Origin: an uncultured Bacteroidota bacterium
GTDB taxonomy: Bacteria > Bacteroidota > Bacteroidia > Chitinophagales > Chitinophagaceae
NCBI GenBank assembly: GCA_946479615.1
Contig: CAMLGR010000054.1
Location: 1-26,737 of the forward strand
Length of the DNA stretch: 26,737 nt
Direction: 5' to 3'
Shown: one piece after another, positions 1-8,556 of the stretch
How the letters are laid out: every line of letters begins with the position of its first letter
Position numbering within the stretch: the stretch's first letter is position 1
The notes under the pieces: model-generated
Database searches by the model: none
What the model was told of the DNA's origin: nothing
What the model saw: only the letters and a program-made list of their open reading frames with translations
Translations under genes and position numbers: made by a program

Positions 1-1550
1 TTTATAACGCTACCATTTATACCGTCGATGCCTCTTTCTCTACCACCCAGGCGATGGTGATTAAGGATGGAAAGATCGCTGCTACCGGCACCAAAGCCGA
101 ACTGGAAAAACAATTCGAGATAAAAGATAAAATCGATGCCCATGGAAAATTCATTTACCCTGGCTTTATCGATGCTCATGCCCATTTTACAGGATATGGA
201 TTAGGATTACAGACGGTAGACCTCACCGGTACAACCAGTTGGAAGGATGTATTAAACCGGGTGGCAGTATTTGCAAGAAATCATCAAAGCGGCTGGCTCA
301 TCGGGCGCGGCTGGGATCAGAATGACTGGACAGTAAAAGAATTTCCCGATAATACTATATTAAATGAGTTATACTCTTTCCCCGTAGTGTTGAGAAGAAT
401 AGATGGGCATGCCGTTATTGCCAATAATGCCGCGTTAAAAATAGCCGGCATCACCACATCCACAAAGATCGATGGCGGAGAGATCATTATTAAAAATGGT
501 CAGCTCACCGGTGTACTTATCGACAATGCTGTAGATCTTGTTACCGCGAAAATGCCGGCACCCACTACAAGACAGTTAAAAAAAGCATTACTCGATGCAC
601 AAAAAAATTGTTTCTCTGTCGGATTAACAACAGTTGATGATTGCGGTCTTGATTTCACCGATATTCTTTTTATCGATAGCCTGCAAAAGAAAGGTGATCT
701 GAAAATGAGGATGTATGCGATGCTCAGCGATGCACCAAAAAATTTTGATTTTGCATTCACCCATGGAAAAATAAAAACGGATCGGCTGAATGTCCGTTCC
801 TTCAAAGTATATGCAGATGGCGCACTCGGTTCAAGAGGCGCCTGCCTGTTGCAACCGTATGAAGATAAACCCGGCTGGAGCGGGTTCCTGTTAAGTTCAC
901 AAAAACATTTCGATTCAGTAGCCAGTGTTCTTTATGAAAAGGGCTTCCAGATGTGTACCCATGCCATCGGCGACAGCGGCAACCGCACCATGCTGACCAT
1001 CTATGGAAAATACCTGGCCGGCAACAACGATCTTCGCTGGAGGATCGAACATGCACAGGTAATAAATGAAAATGATTTTGCGCTATTTGGCAGGTATTCC
1101 ATCATACCATCAGTGCAACCCACCCATGCTACCAGTGACATGTATTGGGCAGCAGACAGGCTGGGTAAAGAAAGGGTCAAAGGTGCTTACGCTTATAAAC
1201 AATTGCTGCAGCAAAATGGATGGATACCACTCGGTACCGATTTCCCGGTAGAAGACATTTCTCCTTTCAAAACTTTCTATGCAGCAGTAGCCCGGAAAGA
1301 TGCGAAAGGATGGCCCGCCAATGGATTTCAACCTGAAAATGCACTAACCCGTGAAGAGGCCCTGCGCGGCATGACCATCTGGGCCGCGAAAGCCAATTTT
1401 GAAGAAACAGAAAAAGGAAGCCTTGAAAAAGGGAAATGGGCCGATTTCGTTATTCTTGATCATGATTTGCTAACGACGAATGAAAAAGAACTTTTACAAA
1501 TAAGTGTGCTAAGCACTTTTATCGGCGGTCAAAAAGTGTATACAAAATAA
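1..1550 (+). CDS. YtcJ-like amidohydrolase (amidohydrolase family 3), 5' end cut by window
   Basis: The open frame runs in from the window edge: from base 3 it reads in frame (YNATIYTVDASF...) into the first internal ATG at 54, so the gene begins upstream and about 515 residues are visible. YtcJ-type enzymes are metal-dependent hydrolases of C-N bonds, often with unknown natural substrate. Support comes from the HxH metal motif in FIDAHAHFTGYG, further ligand-type histidines in CTHAIGDSGN and WRIEHAQ, and an aspartate in PLGTDFPVED near the C-terminus, in the usual order for the family. The C-terminal KGSLEKGKWADFVILD is the typical small beta-sandwich return of amidohydrolases. A lipoprotein or signal sequence could lie in the missing part. 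The stop codon directly abuts the first palindromic element. Family confidence is high; the substrate is unknown. Confidence 0.9.
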   Translation, partial: YNATIYTVDASFSTTQAMVIKDGKIAATGTKAELEKQFEIKDKIDAHGKFIYPGFIDAHAHFTGYGLGLQTVDLTGTTSWKDVLNRVAVFARNHQSGWLIGRGWDQNDWTVKEFPDNTILNELYSFPVVLRRIDGHAVIANNAALKIAGITTSTKIDGGEIIIKNGQLTGVLIDNAVDLVTAKMPAPTTRQLKKALLDAQKNCFSVGLTTVDDCGLDFTDILFIDSLQKKGDLKMRMYAMLSDAPKNFDFAFTHGKIKTDRLNVRSFKVYADGALGSRGACLLQPYEDKPGWSGFLLSSQKHFDSVASVLYEKGFQMCTHAIGDSGNRTMLTIYGKYLAGNNDLRWRIEHAQVINENDFALFGRYSIIPSVQPTHATSDMYWAADRLGKERVKGAYAYKQLLQQNGWIPLGTDFPVEDISPFKTFYAAVARKDAKGWPANGFQPENALTREEALRGMTIWAAKANFEETEKGSLEKGKWADFVILDHDLLTTNEKELLQISVLSTFIGGQKVYTK

Positions 1551-1671
1551 CTATGTGAAACCTATGTCTCTATGTGCCTATGTGGTGAACCTACGCCAGT
1601 CGGTCATAGTAGTATAACAGCATTGCGTAATTTTTACCACATAGGCACATAGAGACATAGGTTTCACATAG
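1551..1671. repeat. 121-bp palindromic element, copy 1
   Basis: Two perfect 36-bp inverted arms (1551-1586 and 1636-1671) enclose a 49-bp non-palindromic centre. Each arm consists of four CTATGT words spaced 8-11 bp apart (CTATGTGAAAC, CTATGTCT, CTATGTGC, CTATGTGG). It begins one base after the amidohydrolase stop codon, so it may also end that transcript. The same element occurs at 2569-2689 in reverse orientation. No transposase is encoded; a MITE-like or REP-like element is possible. Confidence 0.9.
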
Positions 1672-1705
1672 GGAGCTGGCAGATTACATTCTATAAAAAA
1701 ATTAT

Positions 1706-1713
1706 TATGTTTG
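1706..1713 (+). promoter_or_regulatory. -7 promoter box (TATGTTTG) abutting the start codon
   Basis: TATGTTTG matches the Bacteroidota -7 consensus TAnnTTTG. Only four bases (CGGA) separate it from the ATG at 1718, so transcription would start at or next to the start codon. No clear -33 TTTG is visible. Confidence 0.5.
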
Positions 1714-1717
1714 CGGA

Positions 1718-2560
1718 ATGATTCACCCTGACAAAAGCACCATCCGTATTGCGATCCTCGACCTGTATGAAGGACATCCCAACCAGGGTATGCGTTGTAT
1801 CCGCCAGATCATCAGCGACTGGGCTGCCAGCAACGACTTCAATGTCGAATCCACTGAATTTGACGTCAGGAAAAAGAATGAGCTCCCCGATTATTCCTTT
1901 GATATATATATTTCCAGCGGTGGACCCGGCGACCCGCTTTCTTCCCGTTTTGAGGACTGGGATATCGCCTGGTGCAAATGGCTGAAAAATATGGAACGCT
2001 GGAATGAGAATCCTGATAACAGTAATAAAAAATATATCTTCTTTATCTGCCATTCTTTCCAACTGGCCAGTCGCTATTTCAATGCCGGCATCGTTTGCAA
2101 AAGGAGATCGACTGCGTTTGGTGTATTCCCCGTGCATATGCTCGAAGCCGGCAAGCAGGAACCTGTGTTTGATGGTCTTCGTGATCCTTTTTATGCTGTA
2201 GACAGCCGCGATTACCAGGTGATACAACCCAACCAGGACCTATTGGAAAAAACAGGTGGCAAAATTCTTTGTATCGAGAAAATGAGATCGCATGTGCCGT
2301 ATGAAAGAGCTGTGATGGCGATCCGCTTCAATGAATATATGATCGGCACGCAATTTCATCCTGAAGCCGATGCACAGGGTATGAGCCTGCATTTACAAAC
2401 GGAAGAAAAAAAGAAAACAGTGATCGAAAATCATGGCGAAGAAAAACTGATGAGCATGCTGCAACAGTTGAACGATCCTGATAAGATCCGCTGGACATAC
2501 GCACACGTATTGCCTAATTTCCTCAACCAGGCCGTGGGTCAGCTCGAAGAAGCATTCTGA
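1718..2560 (+). CDS. class I glutamine amidotransferase (GATase1)
   Basis: This 280-residue protein looks like a stand-alone glutaminase of the class I amidotransferase family, which releases ammonia from glutamine for a partner synthetase. Visible are an oxyanion-type SSGGPGDP loop (residues 67-73), the nucleophile context FFICHSFQ with Cys111, and QFHPEAD supplying His214 and Glu216, so the Cys-His-Glu triad is complete. The C-terminal 60 residues are extra to the core fold and have no motif I recognise. There is no synthetase domain in the same chain; the downstream ATP-grasp-like protein at 2723 is the obvious candidate partner. The gene is bracketed by two inverted 121-bp palindromes. 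A GMP-synthase-like detoxifying amidotransferase is the alternative. Family call is firm; the pathway is inferred. Confidence 0.85.
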   Translation: MIHPDKSTIRIAILDLYEGHPNQGMRCIRQIISDWAASNDFNVESTEFDVRKKNELPDYSFDIYISSGGPGDPLSSRFEDWDIAWCKWLKNMERWNENPDNSNKKYIFFICHSFQLASRYFNAGIVCKRRSTAFGVFPVHMLEAGKQEPVFDGLRDPFYAVDSRDYQVIQPNQDLLEKTGGKILCIEKMRSHVPYERAVMAIRFNEYMIGTQFHPEADAQGMSLHLQTEEKKKTVIENHGEEKLMSMLQQLNDPDKIRWTYAHVLPNFLNQAVGQLEEAF

Positions 2561-2568
2561 TTTTTTAT

Positions 2569-2689
2569 CTATGTGAAATCTATGTCTCTATGTGCCTATG
2601 TGGTAAAAATTACGCAATGCTGTTATACTACTATGACCGACTGGCGTAGGTTCACCACATAGGCACATAGAGACATAGGTTTCACATAG
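2569..2689. repeat. 121-bp palindromic element, copy 2 (inverted)
   Basis: Arms 2569-2604 and 2654-2689 enclose a 49-bp centre at 2605-2653. The whole element equals the reverse complement of the 1551-1671 copy with one difference in 121 bases (T at 2579 in the left arm). Because the arms are palindromic, only the centre shows the orientation, and it is inverted relative to copy 1. It starts nine bases after the amidotransferase stop codon. Confidence 0.9.
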
Positions 2690-2722
2690 GATTAATTCTT
2701 ACCTTTCCACAAAGCAATACAC

Positions 2723-3919
2723 ATGATCCCGGCCATCCGAAAATCATTTAACCAGGCATTTACCAAAGAGAAATATGAAGCCTTCCTTGCCGATGTGCAT
2801 CATACCAAACCCGGGCAAATAGATTTCAGGATCGCAGAAACACCCGTATTCGTACCCAAAGCGTTTACGCAAAAAATGCTGGATGCCTGCGAAAGCATTG
2901 TTGATATCATTATGGACCCGCGGTTCAAAGAACTTACCAAAAATGCGATCCCTGAAAATATAAAGGTTCCCGGCGAAAACGATCATTCCCATTTTATCGC
3001 TTTCGATTTCGGTATTTGTGAAAGCAAGGACGGCGGATATGAACCACAACTGATCGAAATGCAGGGCTTCCCTACCCTGTTTGCCTATGAAGTGTTTATC
3101 GATGATATTTACAGGAAACATTTTACTATTCCTGATGGATTCAGCGCCTATCTGGGCGGGCATACACGCGAAACTTACATTCTACATTTAAAAGAAATTA
3201 TTCTCGGTGGTCATTCACCCGAAGAAGTGATCCTGTTGGAAATATTCCCGCACCAGCAAAAAACAAAAGTCGATTTTTATTGTACTGAAGAATTTACCGG
3301 TATTAAAATTGTCTGCCTGACAGAACTGATCAGGGAAGGCGATAAACTGTTTTATCTTTCCGGAGATAAAAAAATGCCGGTGAAACGTATCTATAACCGC
3401 GTCATATTTGATGACCTGCAACAACAACCCGCCGATGTGCAGGAAAAAGGAAAATTACTTTTTGAAAAACTCGATGTGGAATGGTGCCCGCATCCCAACT
3501 GGTTCTATCGCATCAGCAAATACACATTACCATTGATCCGGCACCCCTATGTACCTCCTACTTTCTTTTTGAATGAATTAACCAATATGCCGGCTGATCT
3601 TGAAAATTATGTATTGAAACCATTATTCTCTTTTGCCGGACAAGGTGTGGTGATCGATGTAACAAAGACTGATATCGAAAATGTAAAAGACCCGGAGAAC
3701 TGGATATTGCAACGCAAAGTAAAATATGCCGATGTGATCGAGACACCCGCCGAGCCTGCCAAAGCAGAGATCAGGATATTTTATTTCTGGAAAGATGCGG
3801 CTACAAGACCTGTTCCTGCCAATAACCTGGCCCGTCTCAGCAAAGGGAAAATGATCGGCGTGAGATATAATAAGGATAAAGAATGGGTGGGAGGAAGTTT
3901 CTGCCTGTTTGAACAATAA
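2723..3919 (+). CDS. putative ATP-grasp ligase (possibly circularly permuted, glutathionylspermidine-synthase-like)
   Basis: This 398-residue cytoplasmic protein has no name I can give with certainty. The C-terminal third has an ATP-grasp look: NYVLKP with a candidate ATP-binding Lys299, a glycine loop FSFAGQG (302-308), an adenine-pocket-like WILQRKV (327-333), and EIRIFYFW (349-356) followed by NNLARLSKG (367-375), where acidic/Asn metal ligands normally sit. The middle segment LIEMQGFPTLFAYEVF (110-125) resembles the acidic motif of glutathionylspermidine-synthase-type permuted ATP-grasp enzymes. Such proteins join a carboxylate to an amine using ATP. The upstream glutaminase-type amidotransferase could supply ammonia. 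A near-consensus -7 box (TACCTTTC, 2700-2707) lies between it and the palindrome, so it may have its own promoter. Fold call moderate, substrate unknown. Confidence 0.5.
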   Translation: MIPAIRKSFNQAFTKEKYEAFLADVHHTKPGQIDFRIAETPVFVPKAFTQKMLDACESIVDIIMDPRFKELTKNAIPENIKVPGENDHSHFIAFDFGICESKDGGYEPQLIEMQGFPTLFAYEVFIDDIYRKHFTIPDGFSAYLGGHTRETYILHLKEIILGGHSPEEVILLEIFPHQQKTKVDFYCTEEFTGIKIVCLTELIREGDKLFYLSGDKKMPVKRIYNRVIFDDLQQQPADVQEKGKLLFEKLDVEWCPHPNWFYRISKYTLPLIRHPYVPPTFFLNELTNMPADLENYVLKPLFSFAGQGVVIDVTKTDIENVKDPENWILQRKVKYADVIETPAEPAKAEIRIFYFWKDAATRPVPANNLARLSKGKMIGVRYNKDKEWVGGSFCLFEQ

Positions 3920-3977
3920 AATCTCTTTTTATAAATCGATCGCGTTTACCAGCTATTTTTAAACCAACCAGTTAATC

Positions 3978-4292
3978 ATGCAACTAATCAAAGATATTCC
4001 CGCCAAACAATTAATGGCCGGCATTACCGGGTATTACGCCCACGGCAACAATATGAGCTTTGGATTTGTAGAAATTGTAAAAGGAACCAATATGCCGGCA
4101 CACCAGCATATACACGAACAGATCACATACGTGATCGAAGGAGAACTGGATATGACGATTGGAGGTACACTTTATCCATTAACTGCCGGTATGTATTATG
4201 TGATCCCTTCCAATACAACGCATTCGGCGTTTGCCAAAACAGATTGCAAACTGATCGACGTGTTTGCACCTGTCAGAAAGGAGTATATCTGA
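3978..4292 (+). CDS. small single-domain cupin protein
   Basis: This 104-residue protein is a one-domain cupin, a small beta-barrel that usually binds one divalent metal. Cupin motif 1 is PAHQHIHEQITYVIEGEL (His42, His44 or His46, Glu47), and motif 2 is YVIPSNTTHSA (His82). Length fits the minimal cupin fold, with no signal peptide. It follows the ATP-grasp gene by 58 bp on the same strand. A possible weak -7 box (TATTTTTA, near 3953) lies about 20 bp before the start, so separate transcription is possible. The substrate cannot be told from sequence. It could act on or sense a small molecule connected to the upstream ligase pair, but that is only inferred from position. Confidence 0.85.
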   Translation: MQLIKDIPAKQLMAGITGYYAHGNNMSFGFVEIVKGTNMPAHQHIHEQITYVIEGELDMTIGGTLYPLTAGMYYVIPSNTTHSAFAKTDCKLIDVFAPVRKEYI

Positions 4293-4314
4293 ATGAAGGG
4301 AATTATGAGTTAAG

Positions 4315-4398
4315 AATTATGAATTATGAATTGAGAATTATGAATTATGAATAGACATTAATTCATAATTCATAATTCTTAATTCATAATTCATAATT
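4315..4398. repeat. AT-rich long palindrome of AATTATGA words
   Basis: Two 38-bp arms (4315-4352 and 4361-4398) with a single mismatch enclose an 8-bp loop. Each arm is made of repeated AATTATGA words. It sits between the convergent cupin and tex genes, ending three bases before the tex stop codon, and could act as a bidirectional transcription end. A shorter relative is at 21656-21698. Confidence 0.85.
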
Positions 4399-4401
4399 TA
4401 T

Positions 4402-6669
4402 TTAATCTGTAAACTTCTTTCTCAGTTCCATCAGTTTCGCCTGGAAAGGATTGGCTGCCTGTGAAGAAGTAGCTGGCTTCTTTCCGCTGTTATTGGTCCG
4501 TTGGTTGTCCGGACGTCTCTCACCGTTTGTCTTCTCTCCCGCTTCTTTTATAGATAAGGAAATCCTTTTCCTTGCCACATCTACTTCCAGTACTGTTACC
4601 ATTACTTTCTGGTTCAGCTTGACGGCTTCATTGGGATCGGTGATATAGCGGTTGCTCAAATGCGAGATATGTACCAGCCCATCCTGCTTCACCCCTACAT
4701 CGACAAATGCACCGAAATTGGTAATATTCGTAACGATACCGGGCAATTTCATTCCGGGTTTCAGATCAGACATCGTACTGATGCCTTCTGCAAAACGAAA
4801 TTCCTCAATAGGCGAACGCGGATCACGGCCCGGTTTTTCCAGTTCTTTTAAAATATCTTCTATGGTGAAAGAGCCAATGCTTTCAGAAATAAAATCTTTT
4901 GGATTGATCTTTTTCCTGGTCTCTGCCTGCTGGATCAGTTCCTTTACCGAACTGTTTGTCCTGGCAGCCATTGCTTCTACCACATGATAACTTTCGGGAT
5001 GCACGGCTGAATTATCCAATGGATTGGAAGCATTGGGTATCCGTAAAAATCCTGCGCATTGCTCAAAGGCTTTGGGACCGAGCATCGCCACTTTTTTCAG
5101 TTCCTCCCTTGTCTTGAATCCCCCGTTCTTACTCCGGTATTCTACAATATTCTTAGCAACGGTGGCGCTTAACCCGGATACATAAGTCAGCAAATGCTTA
5201 CTGGCCGTATTCACATCAACACCTACATAGTTTACACAGCTTTCTACCACCTGGTCAAGCGATTCTTTTAACTTATTCTGATTCACATCATGCTGGTACT
5301 GTCCGACCCCGATACTTTTTGCATCGATCTTTACCAATTCGCTCAATGGATCCAATAAACGACGACCGATACTGATCGCGCCACGAACCGTTACATCAAA
5401 TTCAGGAAATTCCTCTCTCGCCACTTCGCTCGCCGAATAAATGGAAGCTCCGCTTTCATTGACCATAAATACCGAAACAGGTTTACCAAAGTCAATACCA
5501 CGTGCCAATTGTTCTGTTTCCTTACTTGCAGTTCCGTTTCCATAACCGATCGCTTCAATATCATATTTGGCTACCAGTTCTTTCAATGTTTGTGTAGCGC
5601 CCAGCCAATCGCTTTGCGGCGGGTGCGGATAAATCACTCCATTGTATAACAGGTTGCCATGCTCATCCAGGCAGACCAGTTTACAACCGGTACGAAATCC
5701 CGGGTCGAGTGCCAGCACTCTTTTATGACCTAATGGTGAAGCCAGTAATAACTGACGCAGGTTTTCAGCAAACACGCGGATCGCTTCTTCATCTGCTTTT
5801 GTCTTACTGCTCATCCGGAATTCCGTTTCGATGGAAGATTTCAATAAACGATTATAACAATCCTCTACAGCCTGCGCTACCTGCTGTGATGCAGGCCCGG
5901 ATGATTTAACAAATATTCTTTTTAATTCTTCGTTCGCCAGTTCCTTGTCAATTGAAATATCCATGATCAGGAATCCTTCTTTTTCTCCACGGCGGATAGC
6001 CAGTAAGCGATGCGAAGGGCTTTGTGATAATTCTTCACTGAATTCAAAATAATCACGGTATTTCTGCGCTTCCTCTTCTTCCTTTTTAGTGGTCAGGGCA
6101 CGAGATGAAATTTTAGCTTCTTCACGGAACAGTTGACGCACCAGGTTCCTGGCTTGTTCATTCTCCGCGATCCATTCTGCAATAATATCCCTTGCTCCCT
6201 GCGTAGCATCTGCTACAGTAGCCACCTGTTCATTTATAAATTTGGCGGCCTCTTCTTCCACATTCACCTGGCCCTGGTCGAATAATAATGTAGCAAGTGG
6301 CTCCAGTCCTTTTTCAATGGCGATCGTCGCTTTTGTTTTACGTTTGGGTTTATAAGGGAGATAAATATCTTCCAGTTGCGTAGCATCGATACAATCCTCG
6401 ATGCGCTTTTTTAATTCGGGGGTTAATTTACCGGCTTCTTCGATGGTTTTGATGATCGTTTCTTTTCTTTTCGTCAGTTCGGTAAAATATTTCACCTGTT
6501 CAATGACAGCACCGATCTGCACCTCATCCATATTGCCGGTCGCTTCTTTCCGGTAACGGGCTATAAAAGGGATTGTCGCTCCTTCATCCTGTAGTGCCAC
6601 GATATTATTCACCTGTTTTAATGACAGGTTCAGCGTGGCCGTAATTTGTTGTAAATATTTCAGCTCCAT
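4402..6669 (-). CDS. tex: Tex family RNA-binding transcription accessory protein
   Basis: This 755-residue protein matches Tex/YhgF in length and order: N-terminal helical Tex domain (IPFIARYRKEATGNMDEVQ), YqgF/RNase H-like domain (VLALDPGFRTGCKLVCLD), helix-hairpin-helix region (LSATVAKNIVEYRSKNGGFKTREELKKV) and a C-terminal S1 RNA-binding domain (GMKLPGIVTNITNFGAFVDVGVKQDG). Family members are cytoplasmic nucleic-acid-binding proteins tied to transcription and RNA handling. A Lys/Asn-rich tail after the S1 domain ends in NPFQAKLMELRKKF. A consensus -7 box TACATTTG lies on the same strand at 6690-6697, about 20 bp before the ATG. The gene stands alone, convergent with the cupin gene. Confidence 0.97.
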   Translation of the reverse strand: MELKYLQQITATLNLSLKQVNNIVALQDEGATIPFIARYRKEATGNMDEVQIGAVIEQVKYFTELTKRKETIIKTIEEAGKLTPELKKRIEDCIDATQLEDIYLPYKPKRKTKATIAIEKGLEPLATLLFDQGQVNVEEEAAKFINEQVATVADATQGARDIIAEWIAENEQARNLVRQLFREEAKISSRALTTKKEEEEAQKYRDYFEFSEELSQSPSHRLLAIRRGEKEGFLIMDISIDKELANEELKRIFVKSSGPASQQVAQAVEDCYNRLLKSSIETEFRMSSKTKADEEAIRVFAENLRQLLLASPLGHKRVLALDPGFRTGCKLVCLDEHGNLLYNGVIYPHPPQSDWLGATQTLKELVAKYDIEAIGYGNGTASKETEQLARGIDFGKPVSVFMVNESGASIYSASEVAREEFPEFDVTVRGAISIGRRLLDPLSELVKIDAKSIGVGQYQHDVNQNKLKESLDQVVESCVNYVGVDVNTASKHLLTYVSGLSATVAKNIVEYRSKNGGFKTREELKKVAMLGPKAFEQCAGFLRIPNASNPLDNSAVHPESYHVVEAMAARTNSSVKELIQQAETRKKINPKDFISESIGSFTIEDILKELEKPGRDPRSPIEEFRFAEGISTMSDLKPGMKLPGIVTNITNFGAFVDVGVKQDGLVHISHLSNRYITDPNEAVKLNQKVMVTVLEVDVARKRISLSIKEAGEKTNGERRPDNQRTNNSGKKPATSSQAANPFQAKLMELRKKFTD

Positions 6670-6689
6670 AGGTCCTTTGTTTGGGGTAG

Positions 6690-6697
6690 CAAATGTA
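6690..6697 (-). promoter_or_regulatory. -7 promoter box for tex (TACATTTG)
   Basis: Read on the minus strand, TACATTTG fits TAnnTTTG and lies 20 bp upstream of the tex ATG, leaving a short leader. Confidence 0.5.
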
Positions 6698-6760
6698 AAG
6701 GCAGATGAAGAAGAAAAAAATTTGTTTGTTACAATGAGTTTAGCTAGAGGAAAATATAGT

Positions 6761-6884
6761 TGTCGGTTGTTAAGTTTTAGGTGTTAATGTGGGATAGATG
6801 TTGAAAAGTGATTACCGGGATTGATGGTTGATTAGTGTATTACAATTAATCCAAAACCTAACACCTAAAACTTAACACCTGACA
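6761..6884. repeat. inverted repeat with TTAAGTTTTAGGTGTTA arms
   Basis: A perfect 19-bp inverted pair (6768-6786 and 6859-6877) extends outwards with one or two mismatches to 6761 and 6884; about 72 bp lie between the arms. It occupies the 222-bp gap between the tex promoter and the porin stop codon at 6892, next to the porin 3' end. The words TTAAC-ACCTAAAAC recur within the right arm. Confidence 0.75.
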
Positions 6885-6891
6885 CCCTTTC

Positions 6892-8118
6892 TCAAAAGTA
6901 GGTCGACAACCCCACCTGGAAGCCCGCGATCTTACCGGGAGGATTACCTAATATATCGGTATGCCATTCGTAGCGGTAATTGATCCGGAAAACGGTTTGG
7001 GAAGAAGGACGAAAACTGATAGCAGGAACAATTCCATATACATGATCAAAAATATTACCACCGGTATCTTTGAATCTACCCGCATTATAATCGGCATATT
7101 CACCACGCACAGCAAAGTTGAGCACCGCATCGTTCCAGCCCAGCATCGGGCGTTTAATAACGGGCTGGACAAAATCGATAAATCCGCCCCGTTGCCGGTT
7201 ACCGAATTGCTGGGTGAAAGTAGAAGGTACATCCGCTATGGCCCAGACCCATTCTGTATTGATAGCGGTTTTCAATTTTGGCAGCACTGTATTAAAGTCA
7301 ATAGCAATAAAATCCACCCGTCTTTTTTTATCCAGTTCAATACCATCTTCCCGGAATTTATTGTATACACCACCCATCCAGGAAAGACCCAGTTCACCGA
7401 TCTTCCGGTGTTTGAGTGCTGTCTTTATAGTAACCAGCGGAACACCATTGAAACTCTCTTCAAACCGTTCGGGATTTGTTTTAGTAGCCGGGAACCAGGT
7501 GCGGTTCTCACTATTATGAATGATCCTGTCATCGAATCCATTGGTCAGGTAGGCTTCATAGGCCCATATCCATTGTTTCCTTGCATATTTCCCAAATAAC
7601 CCAAATCCCACATTACTGAAAGTCGAAGGAATGATCGTAGTAGATGAAAGAGGCCGACTGATAAACTCCCATTTCGGACCATCATGATTCTGATTAAAGG
7701 AGCCGATCGGATTCATGATGATCCCACCACGGATATTTACTAACGGATGAAGTTCCACATCCACCGATGCAAATTCGATATTGATCTCTTTTCCTCCTTC
7801 TTCCAGTTCCACCTCTGTTAAAAATTTTATCCGCTGTTTAATCGATGCGCTTACAAAAAGAGTAAGCCTTGGTAACTGGAACGATAACCCTTCTGTCACT
7901 CCATTCTCGCTGAAATAAGCCGTGTTGGCTTCTACGTACCCGCCAATAGTAGCCGGAAATTTCCCTGTCTGCAAAAACGGACGGTTATAGATCGCATCCA
8001 TATTCATAACAGTCTTACCGGTATCAGGCATGATCCTTTTAAAAAGAGAAGAATCTCTTTGTGCATTGACAATAGCTGCCAAAAAAGAAAATCCGGCAAT
8101 AAGTATATATTTTTTCAT
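6892..8118 (-). CDS. outer-membrane porin, third gene of the DUF1111-Rieske unit
   Basis: This 408-residue protein has a signal peptide (MKKYILIAGFSFLAAIVNAQ) and a long chain of amphipathic strands ending in an aromatic residue (VGLSTYF), as outer-membrane barrels do. The opening GGYVEANTAYFSENGVTEG and the segment INIEFASVDVELHPLVNIRGGIIMNPIG resemble phosphate-selective-type or general porins. Its ATG overlaps the stop codon of the Rieske gene by four bases, indicating translational coupling and a joint role with the di-heme and Rieske proteins, perhaps bringing their substrate or metal through the outer membrane. Substrate unknown. The 3' end faces the inverted repeat at 6761-6884. Confidence 0.75.
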   Translation of the reverse strand: MKKYILIAGFSFLAAIVNAQRDSSLFKRIMPDTGKTVMNMDAIYNRPFLQTGKFPATIGGYVEANTAYFSENGVTEGLSFQLPRLTLFVSASIKQRIKFLTEVELEEGGKEINIEFASVDVELHPLVNIRGGIIMNPIGSFNQNHDGPKWEFISRPLSSTTIIPSTFSNVGFGLFGKYARKQWIWAYEAYLTNGFDDRIIHNSENRTWFPATKTNPERFEESFNGVPLVTIKTALKHRKIGELGLSWMGGVYNKFREDGIELDKKRRVDFIAIDFNTVLPKLKTAINTEWVWAIADVPSTFTQQFGNRQRGGFIDFVQPVIKRPMLGWNDAVLNFAVRGEYADYNAGRFKDTGGNIFDHVYGIVPAISFRPSSQTVFRINYRYEWHTDILGNPPGKIAGFQVGLSTYF

Positions 8119-8555
8119 GCCAGTTGTATATAAAGGTGTTGTTGATCGGTAGTAACAGGAAACGAACGAAGTTTTGCATCCGCGGGGCCATTTACAATAT
8201 TTCCCTTACTGTCAAATTCACTTCCATGCGCCGGGCAGGACAGCAATTCCCCATTTACATTTAATTCATTGTATTGATGACTACAACGTAACAATAATGC
8301 GGTATACTGGTTTTCATTATCGCGGTAAACAACAATCGGGTAATTCAATTGCTCATTCTGCACAACGACATATCGCTTATAGCTGTTCGCATTATTTTTT
8401 GAACTATGAAAAGAAGACAAAGGCACCTGTAATTGATTATTATCCAGGGATACTGCAAGTTGTTTGGTGCCGGTACATCCTTGCAGCAGGAGCGAAATGC
8501 CTGTCATGCCCAGGCAGGCAAGGCCACACTGCGTAATAAATTGTTTTCTTTCCAT
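8115..8555 (-). CDS. Rieske [2Fe-2S] lipoprotein
   Basis: This 146-residue protein has an N-terminus with a lipobox-like LLLQGC (Cys27), so it is probably a membrane-anchored periplasmic protein. The Rieske cluster ligands are visible as CSH (Cys91, His93) and CPAH (Cys107, His110), followed by GSEFDSKGNIVNGPA. The two extra cysteines that form a disulfide in respiratory high-potential Rieske proteins are absent (Tyr/Asn after CSHQ, Ala in CPAH), so it is closer to the low-potential ferredoxin type. It starts one base after the di-heme protein's stop codon and overlaps the porin start, so the three are co-transcribed. An electron-transfer partnership with the c-type di-heme protein is likely but inferred. 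Confidence 0.88.
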   Translation of the reverse strand: MERKQFITQCGLACLGMTGISLLLQGCTGTKQLAVSLDNNQLQVPLSSFHSSKNNANSYKRYVVVQNEQLNYPIVVYRDNENQYTALLLRCSHQYNELNVNGELLSCPAHGSEFDSKGNIVNGPADAKLRSFPVTTDQQHLYIQLA

Positions 8556-8556
8556 A

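Noticed and set aside
1691..2227. 178-residue minus-strand frame opposite the amidotransferase
   Set aside because: Antisense to a gene with a complete catalytic triad; composition is unlike a real protein.
1551..2689. Composite transposon carrying the amidotransferase gene
   Set aside because: No transposase and no target duplication were seen; the elements look like separate palindromic insertions.
4315..4398. CRISPR-like array
   Set aside because: The repeats form one inverted pair of short words, without unique spacers or cas genes.
6961..7599. 212-residue plus-strand frame opposite the porin
   Set aside because: It lies antisense to a well-supported porin gene, has no recognisable motif and no promoter; it is a shadow of the coding strand.
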